This document shows positions 37,901 through 45,297 of a stretch of 64,000 nt of DNA, in pieces. Position 1 is the stretch's first letter. Each line of letters opens with the position of its first letter. The stretch covers positions 2,852,001 to 2,916,000 of the forward strand of contig NZ_CP010817.1 in NCBI RefSeq assembly GCF_000833025.1. The letters are read 5' to 3'. Below the pieces are notes generated by a model. The model saw only the letters and a list, made by a program, of their open reading frames with translations. It was not told the DNA's origin and did no database searches. The position numbers were made by a program, and so were the translations under genes. The stretch comes from Myroides profundi. GTDB taxonomy: Bacteria; Bacteroidota; Bacteroidia; Flavobacteriales; Flavobacteriaceae.

Positions 37901-40062
37901 GTATATTGTTTCATCAGATACTCTAGGCTATCTAACTCTCTTACTACCTCTTCCCATTTCTTAGAAAGTCCCCAATTATGTGCAATGCGCTGGCTAAATA
38001 AAGTATTCTCTTCCACTGAAGGCAATGTGACAGCACTCACCACAGTAGCATCGTATAATGCTATATCTGTGTCCTGTCCTTCTTTTCCTTGACGCCCAAA
38101 GTCACGCAAGAGTACTAAGTATTCTTCTTCCTCTTTCGTATACTGAATACTTAGATCATCTAACTGTGCAAGCCAATTACCTAGTTGATGGTGTATGTCA
38201 TCTCTCTGAGCTAGTACTACTAACCCTTCCATTGCTGCTAAGCGCTGATTCACATTCTCGCTTCGTATTAACTGTTCTAATAGTCTATCCTTAAAATCAT
38301 CTTGTCTAGAGATCAATAGATGGATAAAGTGCTGTTGTGTTTTTTTAAACTTCCCTTTAAAGTATGCTACTATTTCTTCTTCATCTTTACTTGATAAAGT
38401 AGCGATTGCTAAAAAGCGCATACAGCCAAAGGCTATTGTTTCTTTGCGCTCTTTTAAATAAGCGAAAGCTAACTCATTTTGTACTTCATAAGTAGGCTGT
38501 ATCTCTCCTGTAAAACTATATCCGTATCCCTGAAGCCCATACTCTTTACCTCCAAACAACAATACGTTTAATAACTCTTCTTTAAACTCTGTAGTAAAGG
38601 TATTTCGCTTGTCTATAAACAGTCTCGCCTTCTCTGATGACTCCTCTGTCAAATACAACAGTGAAGTCAATAACTCTTCTTTATTTAACTCAAAGCTTCT
38701 GTAATAATCTGGTCTAACACTACTCTTCACGATAAGAGACTTACCATCTTTATACTGTTCGTATAAGTCATAAAACACTTGATATACCTCATCATAATTT
38801 TCTTGTTGGATAAAATACCTTGAAGCTCTACTGCCTTCCAAATATTGGTTTATTCGATTTAGCAGCATAGCGATAAACTCTTGATCTCTACTTTCTAATA
38901 TTTTATTAAATAGGACAGACTCAACCGTATATTCATTAAAGTTTGATAAGAACTCTAATATTACAAGCTGAAACTTGCGCTCTACTTCCTCAAATGCACT
39001 CTCAACAAAGCCAAACGCCATCTCTCTGTATACCCATAGATAACAATGCATCAATGCATAAAACTCTTTTTCATTAAACACAGATAATTCTTTCTCGTCA
39101 AAATACTCATAGTGATTTATAGCATAGAGCATCAACTCACATAGTCGCTTTACATTATCTTGTTTGTCATCCTCTACATGACTTCTAAAGTGGTATGCTA
39201 ACTCTGTACGCACTGCTTCATAACGCACCAAGTTATGAGAGAGAATAACTTCTAAAAAATACTTTAAGTTAGCTACCTGTACATGTGATAATAACCTCGT
39301 AATATCTTGTCTAATTCCCTCTTCACGACCAGCGTTTACCAATATATCTTTTACTTTCTCCCAATACTTTGATTGTTTTGAAGCCATTAACATCAATAAA
39401 AAAGAAGGTGTCCATCGTCCATGCTCATTATCCCCATCACAGATGGTATCGACTACCTCGATTAACTGCTCTTCTCCACTATCTAAAGCTACTGCCCATA
39501 CATAAGGAAGATAGTTAGGTAGCGAGAGGTACATACTATACTCCACCTGCTTATGAAGTGGCAACTCTATACTATAGGAATCATAGTTATGATTATCATA
39601 GAGCGATATACCATATAATAGCCCTGAAATAACATTACACTGTTTTAAGAAAGTATGCTCTGCATTATGCCACGTCGCTTCCTTTATATCATATTGCCCT
39701 CCTAAGATATACTCATCCACTCGATCTAATAATTCCTGTACCCAAGGCGCTAGCTTCTCTCCAAAAAAGTACACCAATAAAGCATAATACTCTGCTTCTC
39801 TCCACATCCCAACAGAATTACTAGCTAACATCTCTACAAAAGTCTCATCATAACGCGTAAATACCTTAGGGCTATAAATAGAATCTTCTGGATCATTACT
39901 ATTGCCAGTAAAATGTAGTCCTAACACAGCGATATGTGGTTCTAACTTTACACCTGCAAACTCTTCTTTATACACCATCGCATACAGCTCCTCATGCATC
40001 TCTGCATAAGTACGGTTCTCTACTTGATAGTCTCTTAGTATAGTTACAATATTATTATTCAT
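34999..40062 (-). CDS. Giant DUF4132 domain protein (1687 aa)
   Basis: No signal peptide or membrane segment. Residues about 1-1150 are helical, rich in aromatic and acidic residues, and look like HEAT/ARM-like repeats. The C-terminal ~500 residues carry the DUF4132 module (around AIPAKLKKNEQIIDLVERQK, then QPFKQVFRELYL) and a terminal DUF7737-type module (HVGSGVIHLIPGTHLYIEP, then LPFVDDDPKTTEIVSKALIL). DUF4132/MolR-like proteins have no proven biochemical role; they recur in loci with SWIM, AAA/MoxR and vWA proteins that have been proposed as conflict systems. Here neither MoxR nor vWA gene is seen; the partners are a deoxyribosyltransferase-like protein and two small acidic proteins in one operon. 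Confidence 0.85.
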   Translation of the reverse strand: MNNNIVTILRDYQVENRTYAEMHEELYAMVYKEEFAGVKLEPHIAVLGLHFTGNSNDPEDSIYSPKVFTRYDETFVEMLASNSVGMWREAEYYALLVYFFGEKLAPWVQELLDRVDEYILGGQYDIKEATWHNAEHTFLKQCNVISGLLYGISLYDNHNYDSYSIELPLHKQVEYSMYLSLPNYLPYVWAVALDSGEEQLIEVVDTICDGDNEHGRWTPSFLLMLMASKQSKYWEKVKDILVNAGREEGIRQDITRLLSHVQVANLKYFLEVILSHNLVRYEAVRTELAYHFRSHVEDDKQDNVKRLCELMLYAINHYEYFDEKELSVFNEKEFYALMHCYLWVYREMAFGFVESAFEEVERKFQLVILEFLSNFNEYTVESVLFNKILESRDQEFIAMLLNRINQYLEGSRASRYFIQQENYDEVYQVFYDLYEQYKDGKSLIVKSSVRPDYYRSFELNKEELLTSLLYLTEESSEKARLFIDKRNTFTTEFKEELLNVLLFGGKEYGLQGYGYSFTGEIQPTYEVQNELAFAYLKERKETIAFGCMRFLAIATLSSKDEEEIVAYFKGKFKKTQQHFIHLLISRQDDFKDRLLEQLIRSENVNQRLAAMEGLVVLAQRDDIHHQLGNWLAQLDDLSIQYTKEEEEYLVLLRDFGRQGKEGQDTDIALYDATVVSAVTLPSVEENTLFSQRIAHNWGLSKKWEEVVRELDSLEYLMKQYTTYEYEHFNYGKAEKVLLGTHFTKMHGYSGDDEWTAEQHFQDYPLYEVWNQWFMDSKLDVLDLFLLHCATSETDVPELIKPLLDRKLPYFYNELSAKYDNYWYAMGIVFSCLTYQYPFKEKTSYCLDGLKTIYNSITQEVLDLEIRTSVYGEEYIYTWVDYTDLSWYAEFIPIEDLTEEQCLAYFRLLRWRQLNCNKVDDSYYLLPFELMAFAYEKNEITRDEFIQYLVDIDNRKSYFSSMLSPLTKRFITDKVQQVLVEFKAYYLQQVMDRDNPTTKVFDIVFDFQEIEGMQYFFGLLHKIKHTGISKESIYYYAEMQITIKELGQIYSKLIRRTTPLSTDTQEMFNAQVTEINFNAAHWIEVAVACPQWIKYITTYLDWQGLESAIWWLFAHLLDNQQEEEQNKIQKQIQRYSAIALEEFEGGVVDIDWFFSFYHILGEERWQMLYDSTKFMAVEGHTRVKLYADVLLGKVSMKDLKTRVISKRDRNYVRACGLFPLSETDREGDLMDRYELLEQFKKGSKKYGAMRQENDLKIYNVAMQNIARAAGYTDAVRFQWSMESVQVQSILENYKELVLDEYTFSLTVSDEGKVEMTVKSKGDKPLKAIPAKLKKNEQIIDLVERQKALKEQYSRSRLNLEQAMLRQDVFSYTEMQKLLLHPIIKHHLAKLVFKSGEVYGLFVEGVFTTIDGVVMDVQGKEEFVIAHCYDLYQSGQWVNIQAYLFDKQVEQPFKQVFRELYLHNEAEETNIGSSNRYTGYQVKDKQTLGLFKTRNWQYEYYANYSKLYFEEDIRVEVYIDYSGGSNAEYGDYVSLEHILFTKGSSDEVIALTEVNPIVFSEVMRDLDLVVSVAYVGGVDPETSLSTVQMRMAVVRETARLLKLTNIEYKERHLVITGTKGTYSLHVGSGVIHLIPGTHLYIEPVHTQDRGKLFLPFVDDDPKTTEIVSKALILARDASIRDTGILSQIE

Positions 40063-40072
40063 TGGGATCTGT

Positions 40073-40528
40073 TTAAAAACTAGCTTTTAAAAAATTAAGG
40101 GGAATAAATACAAAGGCATCAGTATCATTTAATACAATGACCTCTTCTAATGACAGCAACTCTCGCTCTCCATAAAACAATAAGAACAACTGATCTTCAT
40201 ACGCCTGTATCACACGCTGTACCTCTTCTGCTATATCTATGTCTCTATATTTCTCAGGAGAAGTAAAGCGAAGTTTACTAGTGAATAGAATATGATCTAA
40301 GGCTTCTTGTGTAGCAGTTAACTGCTCTATGATATTGCGCTGTTTGAACTTATGTATATGTTGTTCTACCTGCTGTGTCACTACGGCTTTAAGAAACTTG
40401 CTTACTGTGACAGCATCTGTAGGTACTACTATCACTATCGTAAATCCCTCTACCTCAACACTTAGTCTATTTATTTGTTTGATCTGTATATTCACTTGCT
40501 TTACAGTCATAATCTCTTTCTTTTTCAA
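40073..40528 (-). CDS. Hypothetical protein, 151 aa, first gene of the DUF4132 operon
   Basis: Soluble, no recognised motif. Contains a hydrophobic strand region (GFTIVIVVPTDAVTV) and a helical middle (VVTQQVEQHIHKFKQRNIIE). ATG codons at 40528 and 40510 (MTVKQVN) are both possible starts. It ends 10 bp before the DUF4132 gene, so it is the likely first gene of that operon, divergent from the Fic gene. Confidence 0.62.
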   Translation of the reverse strand: MKKKEIMTVKQVNIQIKQINRLSVEVEGFTIVIVVPTDAVTVSKFLKAVVTQQVEQHIHKFKQRNIIEQLTATQEALDHILFTSKLRFTSPEKYRDIDIAEEVQRVIQAYEDQLFLLFYGERELLSLEEVIVLNDTDAFVFIPLNFLKASF

Positions 40529-40638
40529 AGAGGAAAGATAAGACTTTTAACAAAAAGGTAAGTAGCTATAACTGGCTATATTCTATAGCAAATCAAACAT
40601 ATTGACACTTCAATAATACTCACACAGCGTTCTTCTAC

Positions 40639-40747
40639 TTGCCGTTATCGGCAAAAAACTATCTAAATAGATAAATTATTTTAAAAACTTGCCGATATCG
40701 GCAAGTTTAAATTTATATTTGTATTCCATTCTTGCCGATAACGGCAA
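40639..40747. promoter_or_regulatory. Three palindromic operators TTGCCG-N4-CGGCAA upstream of the Fic gene
   Basis: Copies: TTGCCGTTATCGGCAA (40639-40654), TTGCCGATATCGGCAA (40689-40704, palindrome extends to 40686-40707) and TTGCCGATAACGGCAA (40732-40747). Centres are 50 and 43 bp apart. The second covers the -33 region and the third the start-site region of the promoter at 40714-40721, a repressor layout. The winged-HTH-like N-terminus of the Fic protein is a plausible binder. Confidence 0.85.
40714..40721 (+). promoter_or_regulatory. -7 box of the Fic gene promoter
   Basis: TATATTTG matches TAnnTTTG, 43 bp before the ATG at 40764, flanked by operator palindromes. Confidence 0.65.
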
Positions 40748-40763
40748 ATATTACAATACATTT

Positions 40764-41657
40764 ATGGATTATATATCAGTTAGTGACTTCTCTAAAAAAT
40801 GGAATGTTTCTGAAAGAACAGTCAGAAACTACTGTGCTTTGGGCAAAATCCAAGGAGCTTTTATACTTGGTAAAACATGGAATATACCCATAGATGCTAC
40901 ACTACCTGAAAAAAATCAAAATAAGAAGTATAGTGACAATCCTCTTTTAAACCACTTAAAAGAGCAAAAGGATATGAAGCTAAAAGGCGGGATATACCAC
41001 CGTACGCAAATAGACCTAACGTATAATTCGAATAGAATAGAGGGAAGTAAACTAACACATGATCAAACCCGTTATATATTTGAAACCAATACCATCGGAG
41101 CGACCAAAGACAGCATCAATATAGATGATATTATAGAGACAACAAACCACTTTAACTGTGTCAATCTTATCATAGATAAGGCAAAGTCTAAACTTACTGC
41201 TTCTATGATTAAAGAGCTTCACTATATCCTCAAAACAGGTACATCTGATGCTCAAAAAGATTGGTTTAATGTAGGTGATTATAAAAAACTACCGAATGAA
41301 GTAGGAGGCAATAAAACTTGTCCACCAAAAGAAGTAGCTGATAAAATGAAAGATCTATTGACTACATATCACCTTATAAAAAACAAAACAATCGAAGATA
41401 TTATAGACTTTCACTACCAATTCGAGATTATCCATCCATTCCAAGATGGCAATGGGCGTATCGGTCGTCTCATTATGTTTAAAGAATGCCTTGCTAATAA
41501 TATTGTCCCTTTTATTATCGAGGATGACATCAAGATGTTTTATTACCGAGGTTTACAAGAATGGCCAACTATTAAAGAGTATTTACTAGACACTTGTCTA
41601 TCCGCTCAAGATGACTATAAAGCCCTTCTACAATACTTTGAAATTGAACATCTATAA
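40764..41657 (+). CDS. Fic/DOC family protein with N-terminal helix-turn-helix
   Basis: 297 aa from the ATG at 40764; longer readings start inside the operator/promoter and are unlikely. N-terminal helix-turn-helix (about 1-45: SVSDFSKKWNVSERTVRNYC, like MerR/excisionase folds), then a Fic domain with the complete active motif HPFQDGNGRIGR near residue 230. The inhibitory helix motif SNRIEGS at about residue 93 (S/TxxxE) marks class II Fic proteins, which are auto-inhibited AMP-transferases. It would move AMP from ATP to hydroxyl side chains of a target protein. Autoregulation through the three palindromes is inferred. Divergent from the DUF4132 operon. Confidence 0.92.
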   Translation: MDYISVSDFSKKWNVSERTVRNYCALGKIQGAFILGKTWNIPIDATLPEKNQNKKYSDNPLLNHLKEQKDMKLKGGIYHRTQIDLTYNSNRIEGSKLTHDQTRYIFETNTIGATKDSINIDDIIETTNHFNCVNLIIDKAKSKLTASMIKELHYILKTGTSDAQKDWFNVGDYKKLPNEVGGNKTCPPKEVADKMKDLLTTYHLIKNKTIEDIIDFHYQFEIIHPFQDGNGRIGRLIMFKECLANNIVPFIIEDDIKMFYYRGLQEWPTIKEYLLDTCLSAQDDYKALLQYFEIEHL

Positions 41658-41739
41658 CTAGTATATAATAGTGATTTAAGACAACTAATGAGTGATTATA
41701 TTTCGTACCTTAATACTATATTTAACACCTGTTATACTC

Positions 41740-42042
41740 ATGGAAAAAGCTATCAAAATCACTATTGCAGTTTTACTCTTAATGTGTCTTTTAAAGTTGC
41801 CTTATGGATTCTATCAATTCGTCCGTTTTGTGGCCTGTATAGGATTTAGTTACTTTGCATACAAATCTTATTATAGAGAAGAAAAAACGGAGATGTTTAT
41901 CTTTATTGTACTAGCGCTACTGTTCCAGCCTTTTTTAAAAGTCGCTCTTGGTCGTAGTATTTGGAATATAGTGGATGTCATAGTTGCTATTGGTTTATTT
42001 ATCAATATCCCTAACAGCAATAAAAAAATAAACCGCGAATAG
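41740..42042 (+). CDS. Small membrane protein (DUF6804-like), 100 aa
   Basis: From the ATG at 41740 (MEKAIKITIAVLLLMCLLKL). Three to four hydrophobic segments: about 5-20, 24-42 (FVRFVACIGFSYFAYKSYY), 50-66 (MFIFIVLALLFQPFL) and 75-92, with a basic tail. Resembles the small membrane family DUF6804; no known function. An upstream in-frame ATG exists, but TATATTTC at about 41697-41704, close to the -7 consensus, supports the shorter start. Confidence 0.65.
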   Translation: MEKAIKITIAVLLLMCLLKLPYGFYQFVRFVACIGFSYFAYKSYYREEKTEMFIFIVLALLFQPFLKVALGRSIWNIVDVIVAIGLFINIPNSNKKINRE

Positions 42043-42061
42043 AATTAATCCATCCGCGGTT
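42020..42061 (-). terminator. Terminator between convergent genes
   Basis: AACCGCG (42031-42037) pairs with CGCGGTT (42055-42061), 17-nt loop; on the minus strand a TTTATTTTTTTA tail follows. It ends the lipoprotein gene at 42079 and overlaps the 3' end of the plus-strand membrane-protein gene. Confidence 0.75.
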
Positions 42062-42078
42062 ATAAATTATTTTAATGA

Positions 42079-42663
42079 CTAAAACTCATATACATCTAAC
42101 TTCTGCTCTTGATCGAAGACCACCTCAGCATGTCCACTCGGTGCATCATACTTCGCTTTCTCTACTACAGATGGATTAGAAGGATATGTACCATTAGCAT
42201 ATACTAGTGATTTCCATTCTCCATCTGATTTTACAGTTAAGACTTTCCAATCATTCTCTACAGTAGGCTCTACAAAAATAGCTCCTTGCATCACTGTAAA
42301 CTTCGTGATTAACTTATAATCAGACCCAAGTAGCAAGGTAGTACACCCACCTGATCCACAGAAATAAGTACCTGTAAGACTTACAAAGATTTCTTTCTTA
42401 CCATCTCCATTTAGATCAATAGCATACAGCTTAAACTGACGATCTGTATCTGTCATCACTTTTAAATCTGCTTCTGTCAGAAACGCATTCTTTAAAAAAT
42501 TACTTACTCCTAATACAATATCTGATCCTACAGCATCAGCTTTAGGCTCCTGAAATTCTATTACCTCTTCTAAAGGTTCTATGGCTTCTATCTTCTTCTC
42601 TTTCTTACAAGAGACAAATGCTATTCCAACTAATAATACAGCAACAATACTTATTCTTCTCAT
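42079..42663 (-). CDS. Lipoprotein of unknown function
   Basis: 194 aa with a lipoprotein signal peptide: hydrophobic stretch and lipobox FVSC, then KKEKK. A DLNGDGKKEIFV segment near residue 88 resembles a calcium-binding EF-hand loop or FG-GAP-like strand, and FCGSGGCTT holds two cysteines that could form a disulphide. Such proteins are common in Flavobacteriaceae with no known role. Likely in the periplasm or on the outer membrane. Confidence 0.72.
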   Translation of the reverse strand: MRRISIVAVLLVGIAFVSCKKEKKIEAIEPLEEVIEFQEPKADAVGSDIVLGVSNFLKNAFLTEADLKVMTDTDRQFKLYAIDLNGDGKKEIFVSLTGTYFCGSGGCTTLLLGSDYKLITKFTVMQGAIFVEPTVENDWKVLTVKSDGEWKSLVYANGTYPSNPSVVEKAKYDAPSGHAEVVFDQEQKLDVYEF

Positions 42664-42998
42664 CTTATTTTATTCTTTTTAATGGTATACAAAGGTGACT
42701 AATTAATTCAATTGTAAAGTCTTTTTAACAACAATTTGATTTTCTTCTCTGCAAAAAAACAGCGTTACTTTTTTACTATTTCACTAATTATTCAATTGAT
42801 AAAGTTATTATTTTAAACTTCTACTCAACTTTTTTTCTCTAAAAAGAGTATTTATCCGTTTTTTGAGCAAAAAAACAAAAAACATAAACTCTTTTTTTTA
42901 TTCCCCAAAAAACACAACATACTTAATAACAATACATTACAAAAACAATTAGTAAATACATAAAAATACAATCATGCTATAACCCTAGTAAAATAGAG

Positions 42999-43099
42999 GC
43001 TTCAATGCAAATCCTTCGACAATACATGGACAATAACCCGAGAATGGTGGAGCTGAAGCAAGCTTTGTCCAACAATGCTCCTTTTATACTCCATGTATT
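42999..43099. other. Structured non-coding element in a 630-bp gap
   Basis: AATACATGGA (43021-43030) is the exact complement of TCCATGTATT (43090-43099) and encloses GGAGC (43049-43053) pairing with GCTCC (43077-43081); alternative pairs are GGACAA/TTGTCC (43028-43033/43065-43070) and GCTTCA/TGAAGC (42999-43004/43054-43059). It is less AT-rich than its surroundings. The rest of 42664-43240 is AT-rich and shows nothing. Confidence 0.5.
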
Positions 43100-43240
43100 C
43101 TCCTTTGATGAAAGACTCTTATTTCATAATCATTAAATCTTGATATTATTGGTATTTTGCTTATTAGAGATTGAAAAAACACTTTTCTTTTTTCTTTTAC
43201 CTCTGTATCACCCTATCTATATTCACTATCCTGTTGCAAC

Positions 43241-43273
43241 AAAAAAAGCCTTGAAGCTAGTGCTTCAAGGCTT
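43241..43273 (-). terminator. Intrinsic terminator of the methyltransferase/rhodanese genes
   Basis: AAGCCTTGAAGC (43246-43257) pairs perfectly with GCTTCAAGGCTT (43262-43273), 4-nt loop, with a run of seven T on the minus strand; 19 bp after the stop of the methyltransferase gene. Confidence 0.92.
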
Positions 43274-43292
43274 ATATATATTCTTTTATGTC

Positions 43293-43907
43293 TTATTTCT
43301 TCTTCGCTATCCCTCTGATTACTTTCGCTATTCCTCTGTGATATAGACCTTCTGACAGCTCTATATCTACCTCTTCTATATTGATAAATTCGAAATCGCA
43401 GAAATCCTCTTTTAATTCTTCTAGACTATACAGCATCATAGGATTACTAGGTCCTCCTACATTGGGATTCTCTTTTTGGTTATAGATATGCTCTTTAGCA
43501 AAGGCTTCTAATATTAATGTTCCGCCTGCTTTGACATAACTTCCTAACTGTCTATGATAGGTTCTCCTTATACTCTCTGGAAAATGAGCATAAATCAACG
43601 CAACTGCATCCACTGATGCTAATTCGTAAGATAACGATTCAACATCACTGACAAGATAGTCAATCTCTATACGGTATTGTTTAGCTAATTGAAGTGCTTT
43701 ATTTCTAGCTTCTATACTTTGATCAAAGGCTTTTACACTCCATCCTTTTTGCGCTGCATATACCGCATTCCTCCCCTCTCCCTCAGCTGCCATTAATATA
43801 ACCTCCTTGTCACGACTAGACTTGAGTACTTCTTCTAGATAGGCATTAGGCGCTATCCCGTAAGCATATTCTTGTTCTTTATATCGCTCATCCCAAAACT
43901 CTTTCAT
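43293..43907 (-). CDS. Class I SAM-dependent methyltransferase
   Basis: 204 aa. Starts MKEFWDERYKEQEYAYGIAP, a typical start of TehB/thiopurine-like methyltransferases. The SAM-binding motif I reads LMAAEGEGRNAVYAA (near residue 38-52), followed by the acidic VKAFDQS strand end. Substrate unknown. It lies 2 bp after the rhodanese gene, so the two are co-transcribed; rhodanese and methyltransferase pairs may act in sulphur or selenium/tellurium chemistry, which is inference. Confidence 0.88.
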   Translation of the reverse strand: MKEFWDERYKEQEYAYGIAPNAYLEEVLKSSRDKEVILMAAEGEGRNAVYAAQKGWSVKAFDQSIEARNKALQLAKQYRIEIDYLVSDVESLSYELASVDAVALIYAHFPESIRRTYHRQLGSYVKAGGTLILEAFAKEHIYNQKENPNVGGPSNPMMLYSLEELKEDFCDFEFINIEEVDIELSEGLYHRGIAKVIRGIAKKK

Positions 43908-43909
43908 GC

Positions 43910-44227
43910 TTATCTTCCTTTTACATTAGCGACTTTAGTCCATGTTCCACCATTGATCACTTGTGTGTATCCTTTCTGCTCTAGTATACGCTTCGCTTGA
44001 CCACTACGCATTCCACTTCTACAGAATACGACAATCTTATTTTCTTTAGGTAATTTATGCAACTGTGATCCCAATGTATCTAATGGAATATTCAGAGCGC
44101 CAGGTACAGAACCACTTTTAAACTCTCCCACTGTACGTACATCTACCAGCATAGCTCCTTCCTGAATATAAGCGAATAGTAACTCGCCCTTATCTAATCC
44201 TAATAACTTATTTATAAAACCAAACAT
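43910..44227 (-). CDS. Rhodanese-like domain protein
   Basis: 105 aa single rhodanese domain. Contains LVDVRTVGEFKSGSVPGALN, the typical entry strand, and the active-site loop VVFCRSGMRSGQA with the catalytic cysteine. No signal peptide, so cytoplasmic sulphurtransferase. First gene of a two-gene unit with the methyltransferase. Confidence 0.93.
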   Translation of the reverse strand: MFGFINKLLGLDKGELLFAYIQEGAMLVDVRTVGEFKSGSVPGALNIPLDTLGSQLHKLPKENKIVVFCRSGMRSGQAKRILEQKGYTQVINGGTWTKVANVKGR

Positions 44228-44301
44228 AGTCCATTGTTGTTTAAAAGAGTAAAGGTATTATCTCCCCAACAGATATAGTGTAACCTAAGTTACCTAACGA
44301 T

Positions 44302-44329
44302 AAAAAAGGCTAGCTACTAGCTAACCTTT
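44302..44329 (-). terminator. Intrinsic terminator of the 143-aa gene
   Basis: Stem AAAGG-c-TAGCT (44305-44315) with AGCTA-a-CCTTT (44319-44329), one mismatch, 3-nt loop, T tract on the minus strand; 7 bp after the stop. Confidence 0.8.
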
Positions 44330-44336
44330 AGTTTAT

Positions 44337-44768
44337 TTACTTTAAAATTGGCTTTAATAATTCAACAGCTCTTTTGCCCTCTTCTTCTAACAAGACAACC
44401 GCTGGTGTCATTCCAAAATATCCTCCTCCAAAACCTGTTCTCGCTTCTATAATCTGAAATCCGAATACGCTACCTGATGGTGTATATCGCAATGATAATC
44501 TAAATGCGCAATTATCTGGCTCTGTAGGAATCTTAGAAACAGTTTCAAAATCTAACTGATGCAAATGCTCTGATACACGATTAATAAACTCTCTTCTGAA
44601 GTGTATCTCTTTATACTTAAGTTTTTCGCCTGTTAAAGGACAAATCACTAAGATTAAATATTTATGACCTAACATTCCTTTTTGTTTTAAGAATGTAAAT
44701 AAATCTAAATAGTACTCTCCTTTCTTACCGTCTTTAGGCCCAATGATAATATTCTTATTCTCTTCCAT
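44337..44768 (-). CDS. Hypothetical protein, 143 aa
   Basis: Soluble protein with no family I recognise. Notable segments: HKYLILVICPLTGEKLKYKE near residue 35-55 and the glycine-rich ARTGFGGGYFGMTP near 108-122. No signal peptide or membrane helix. It is a monocistronic unit divergent from the PadR operon; TAATTTTG on the minus strand (44792-44799) is a candidate -7 box. Confidence 0.6.
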   Translation of the reverse strand: MEENKNIIIGPKDGKKGEYYLDLFTFLKQKGMLGHKYLILVICPLTGEKLKYKEIHFRREFINRVSEHLHQLDFETVSKIPTEPDNCAFRLSLRYTPSGSVFGFQIIEARTGFGGGYFGMTPAVVLLEEEGKRAVELLKPILK

Positions 44769-44852
44769 AGTTTTATTTTATTAACACTATTCAAAATTAT
44801 CAAACAAACAGAACAATTACTTACACTAAACAAACATATACACACTAAAAAA

Positions 44853-44914
44853 CAAAAAGTATCCAAAAAGTATATACCTAAGATTTGGAGGTATCAGATA
44901 TTTTTATACTTTTG
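44853..44914 (+). promoter_or_regulatory. PadR operon promoter with candidate autoregulatory operator
   Basis: Full Bacteroidota promoter: TTTG (44884-44887), 19-nt spacer, TACTTTTG (44907-44914). Directly upstream are two direct copies of CAAAAAGTAT (44853-44862, 44864-44873; 11-bp period) and an inverted partner ATACTTTTG (44906-44914) that overlaps the -7 box. This looks like a PadR binding region; binding is inferred. Confidence 0.75.
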
Positions 44915-44935
44915 CTATACATAAGAATCTTAAGT

Positions 44936-45271
44936 ATGAAAAAGCAACAACAACTTTATAAAGGAAGTCTCAATGCCATCATCATGAAACTACTCGATCA
45001 GAATGGGAGAATGTATGGGTATGAAATTACACAAAAGGTAAAAGAAGTAACCGAAGGAGAAATGAGCTTGACAGAAGGTGCTCTCTATCCTGCCCTTCAC
45101 AAGCTAGAAGCTGATGGATACTTAGATGTAGAACTAGAGCGTGTAGATGGACGAGTACGTAAGTACTATAAGCTCACAGAATCTGGAGTAAAAGAAACTA
45201 CTTCTAAAATGGAAGAGCTAGAAAGCTTTATCCGCAATATGCAGAACATTGTCAACCTAAAATTGACATAA
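44936..45271 (+). CDS. PadR family transcriptional regulator
   Basis: 111 aa from the ATG at 44936 (MKKQQQLYKGSLNAIIMKLL). A start at 44885 would lie inside the promoter and is rejected. Winged helix: GRMYGYEITQKVKE, LTEGALYPALHKLEADGYLD and VDGRVRKYYKLTESG, then a short C-terminal dimerisation helix; this is the compact PadR subfamily 2 form. PadR proteins usually repress their own operon and release DNA on ligand or partner binding. It lies 26 bp before the first of nine tandem membrane-protein genes; PadR genes followed by HAAS/DUF1700-type membrane proteins are a common pairing. Confidence 0.93.
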   Translation: MKKQQQLYKGSLNAIIMKLLDQNGRMYGYEITQKVKEVTEGEMSLTEGALYPALHKLEADGYLDVELERVDGRVRKYYKLTESGVKETTSKMEELESFIRNMQNIVNLKLT

Positions 45272-45297
45272 TTGGCAACCACCAAAGACAAAACACA

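Noticed and set aside
40689..40763. Extended N-terminus of the Fic protein starting at a TTG
   Set aside because: The extension would begin inside an operator palindrome and cover the promoter; the ATG at 40764 starts a proper HTH domain.
43140..43346. 68-codon hydrophobic plus-strand frame
   Set aside because: It runs through the methyltransferase terminator hairpin and into that gene in antisense; not a credible gene.
44885..44935. Extended N-terminus of PadR
   Set aside because: It overlaps a full-consensus promoter, so it cannot be transcribed from it; the ATG at 44936 gives the standard PadR start.
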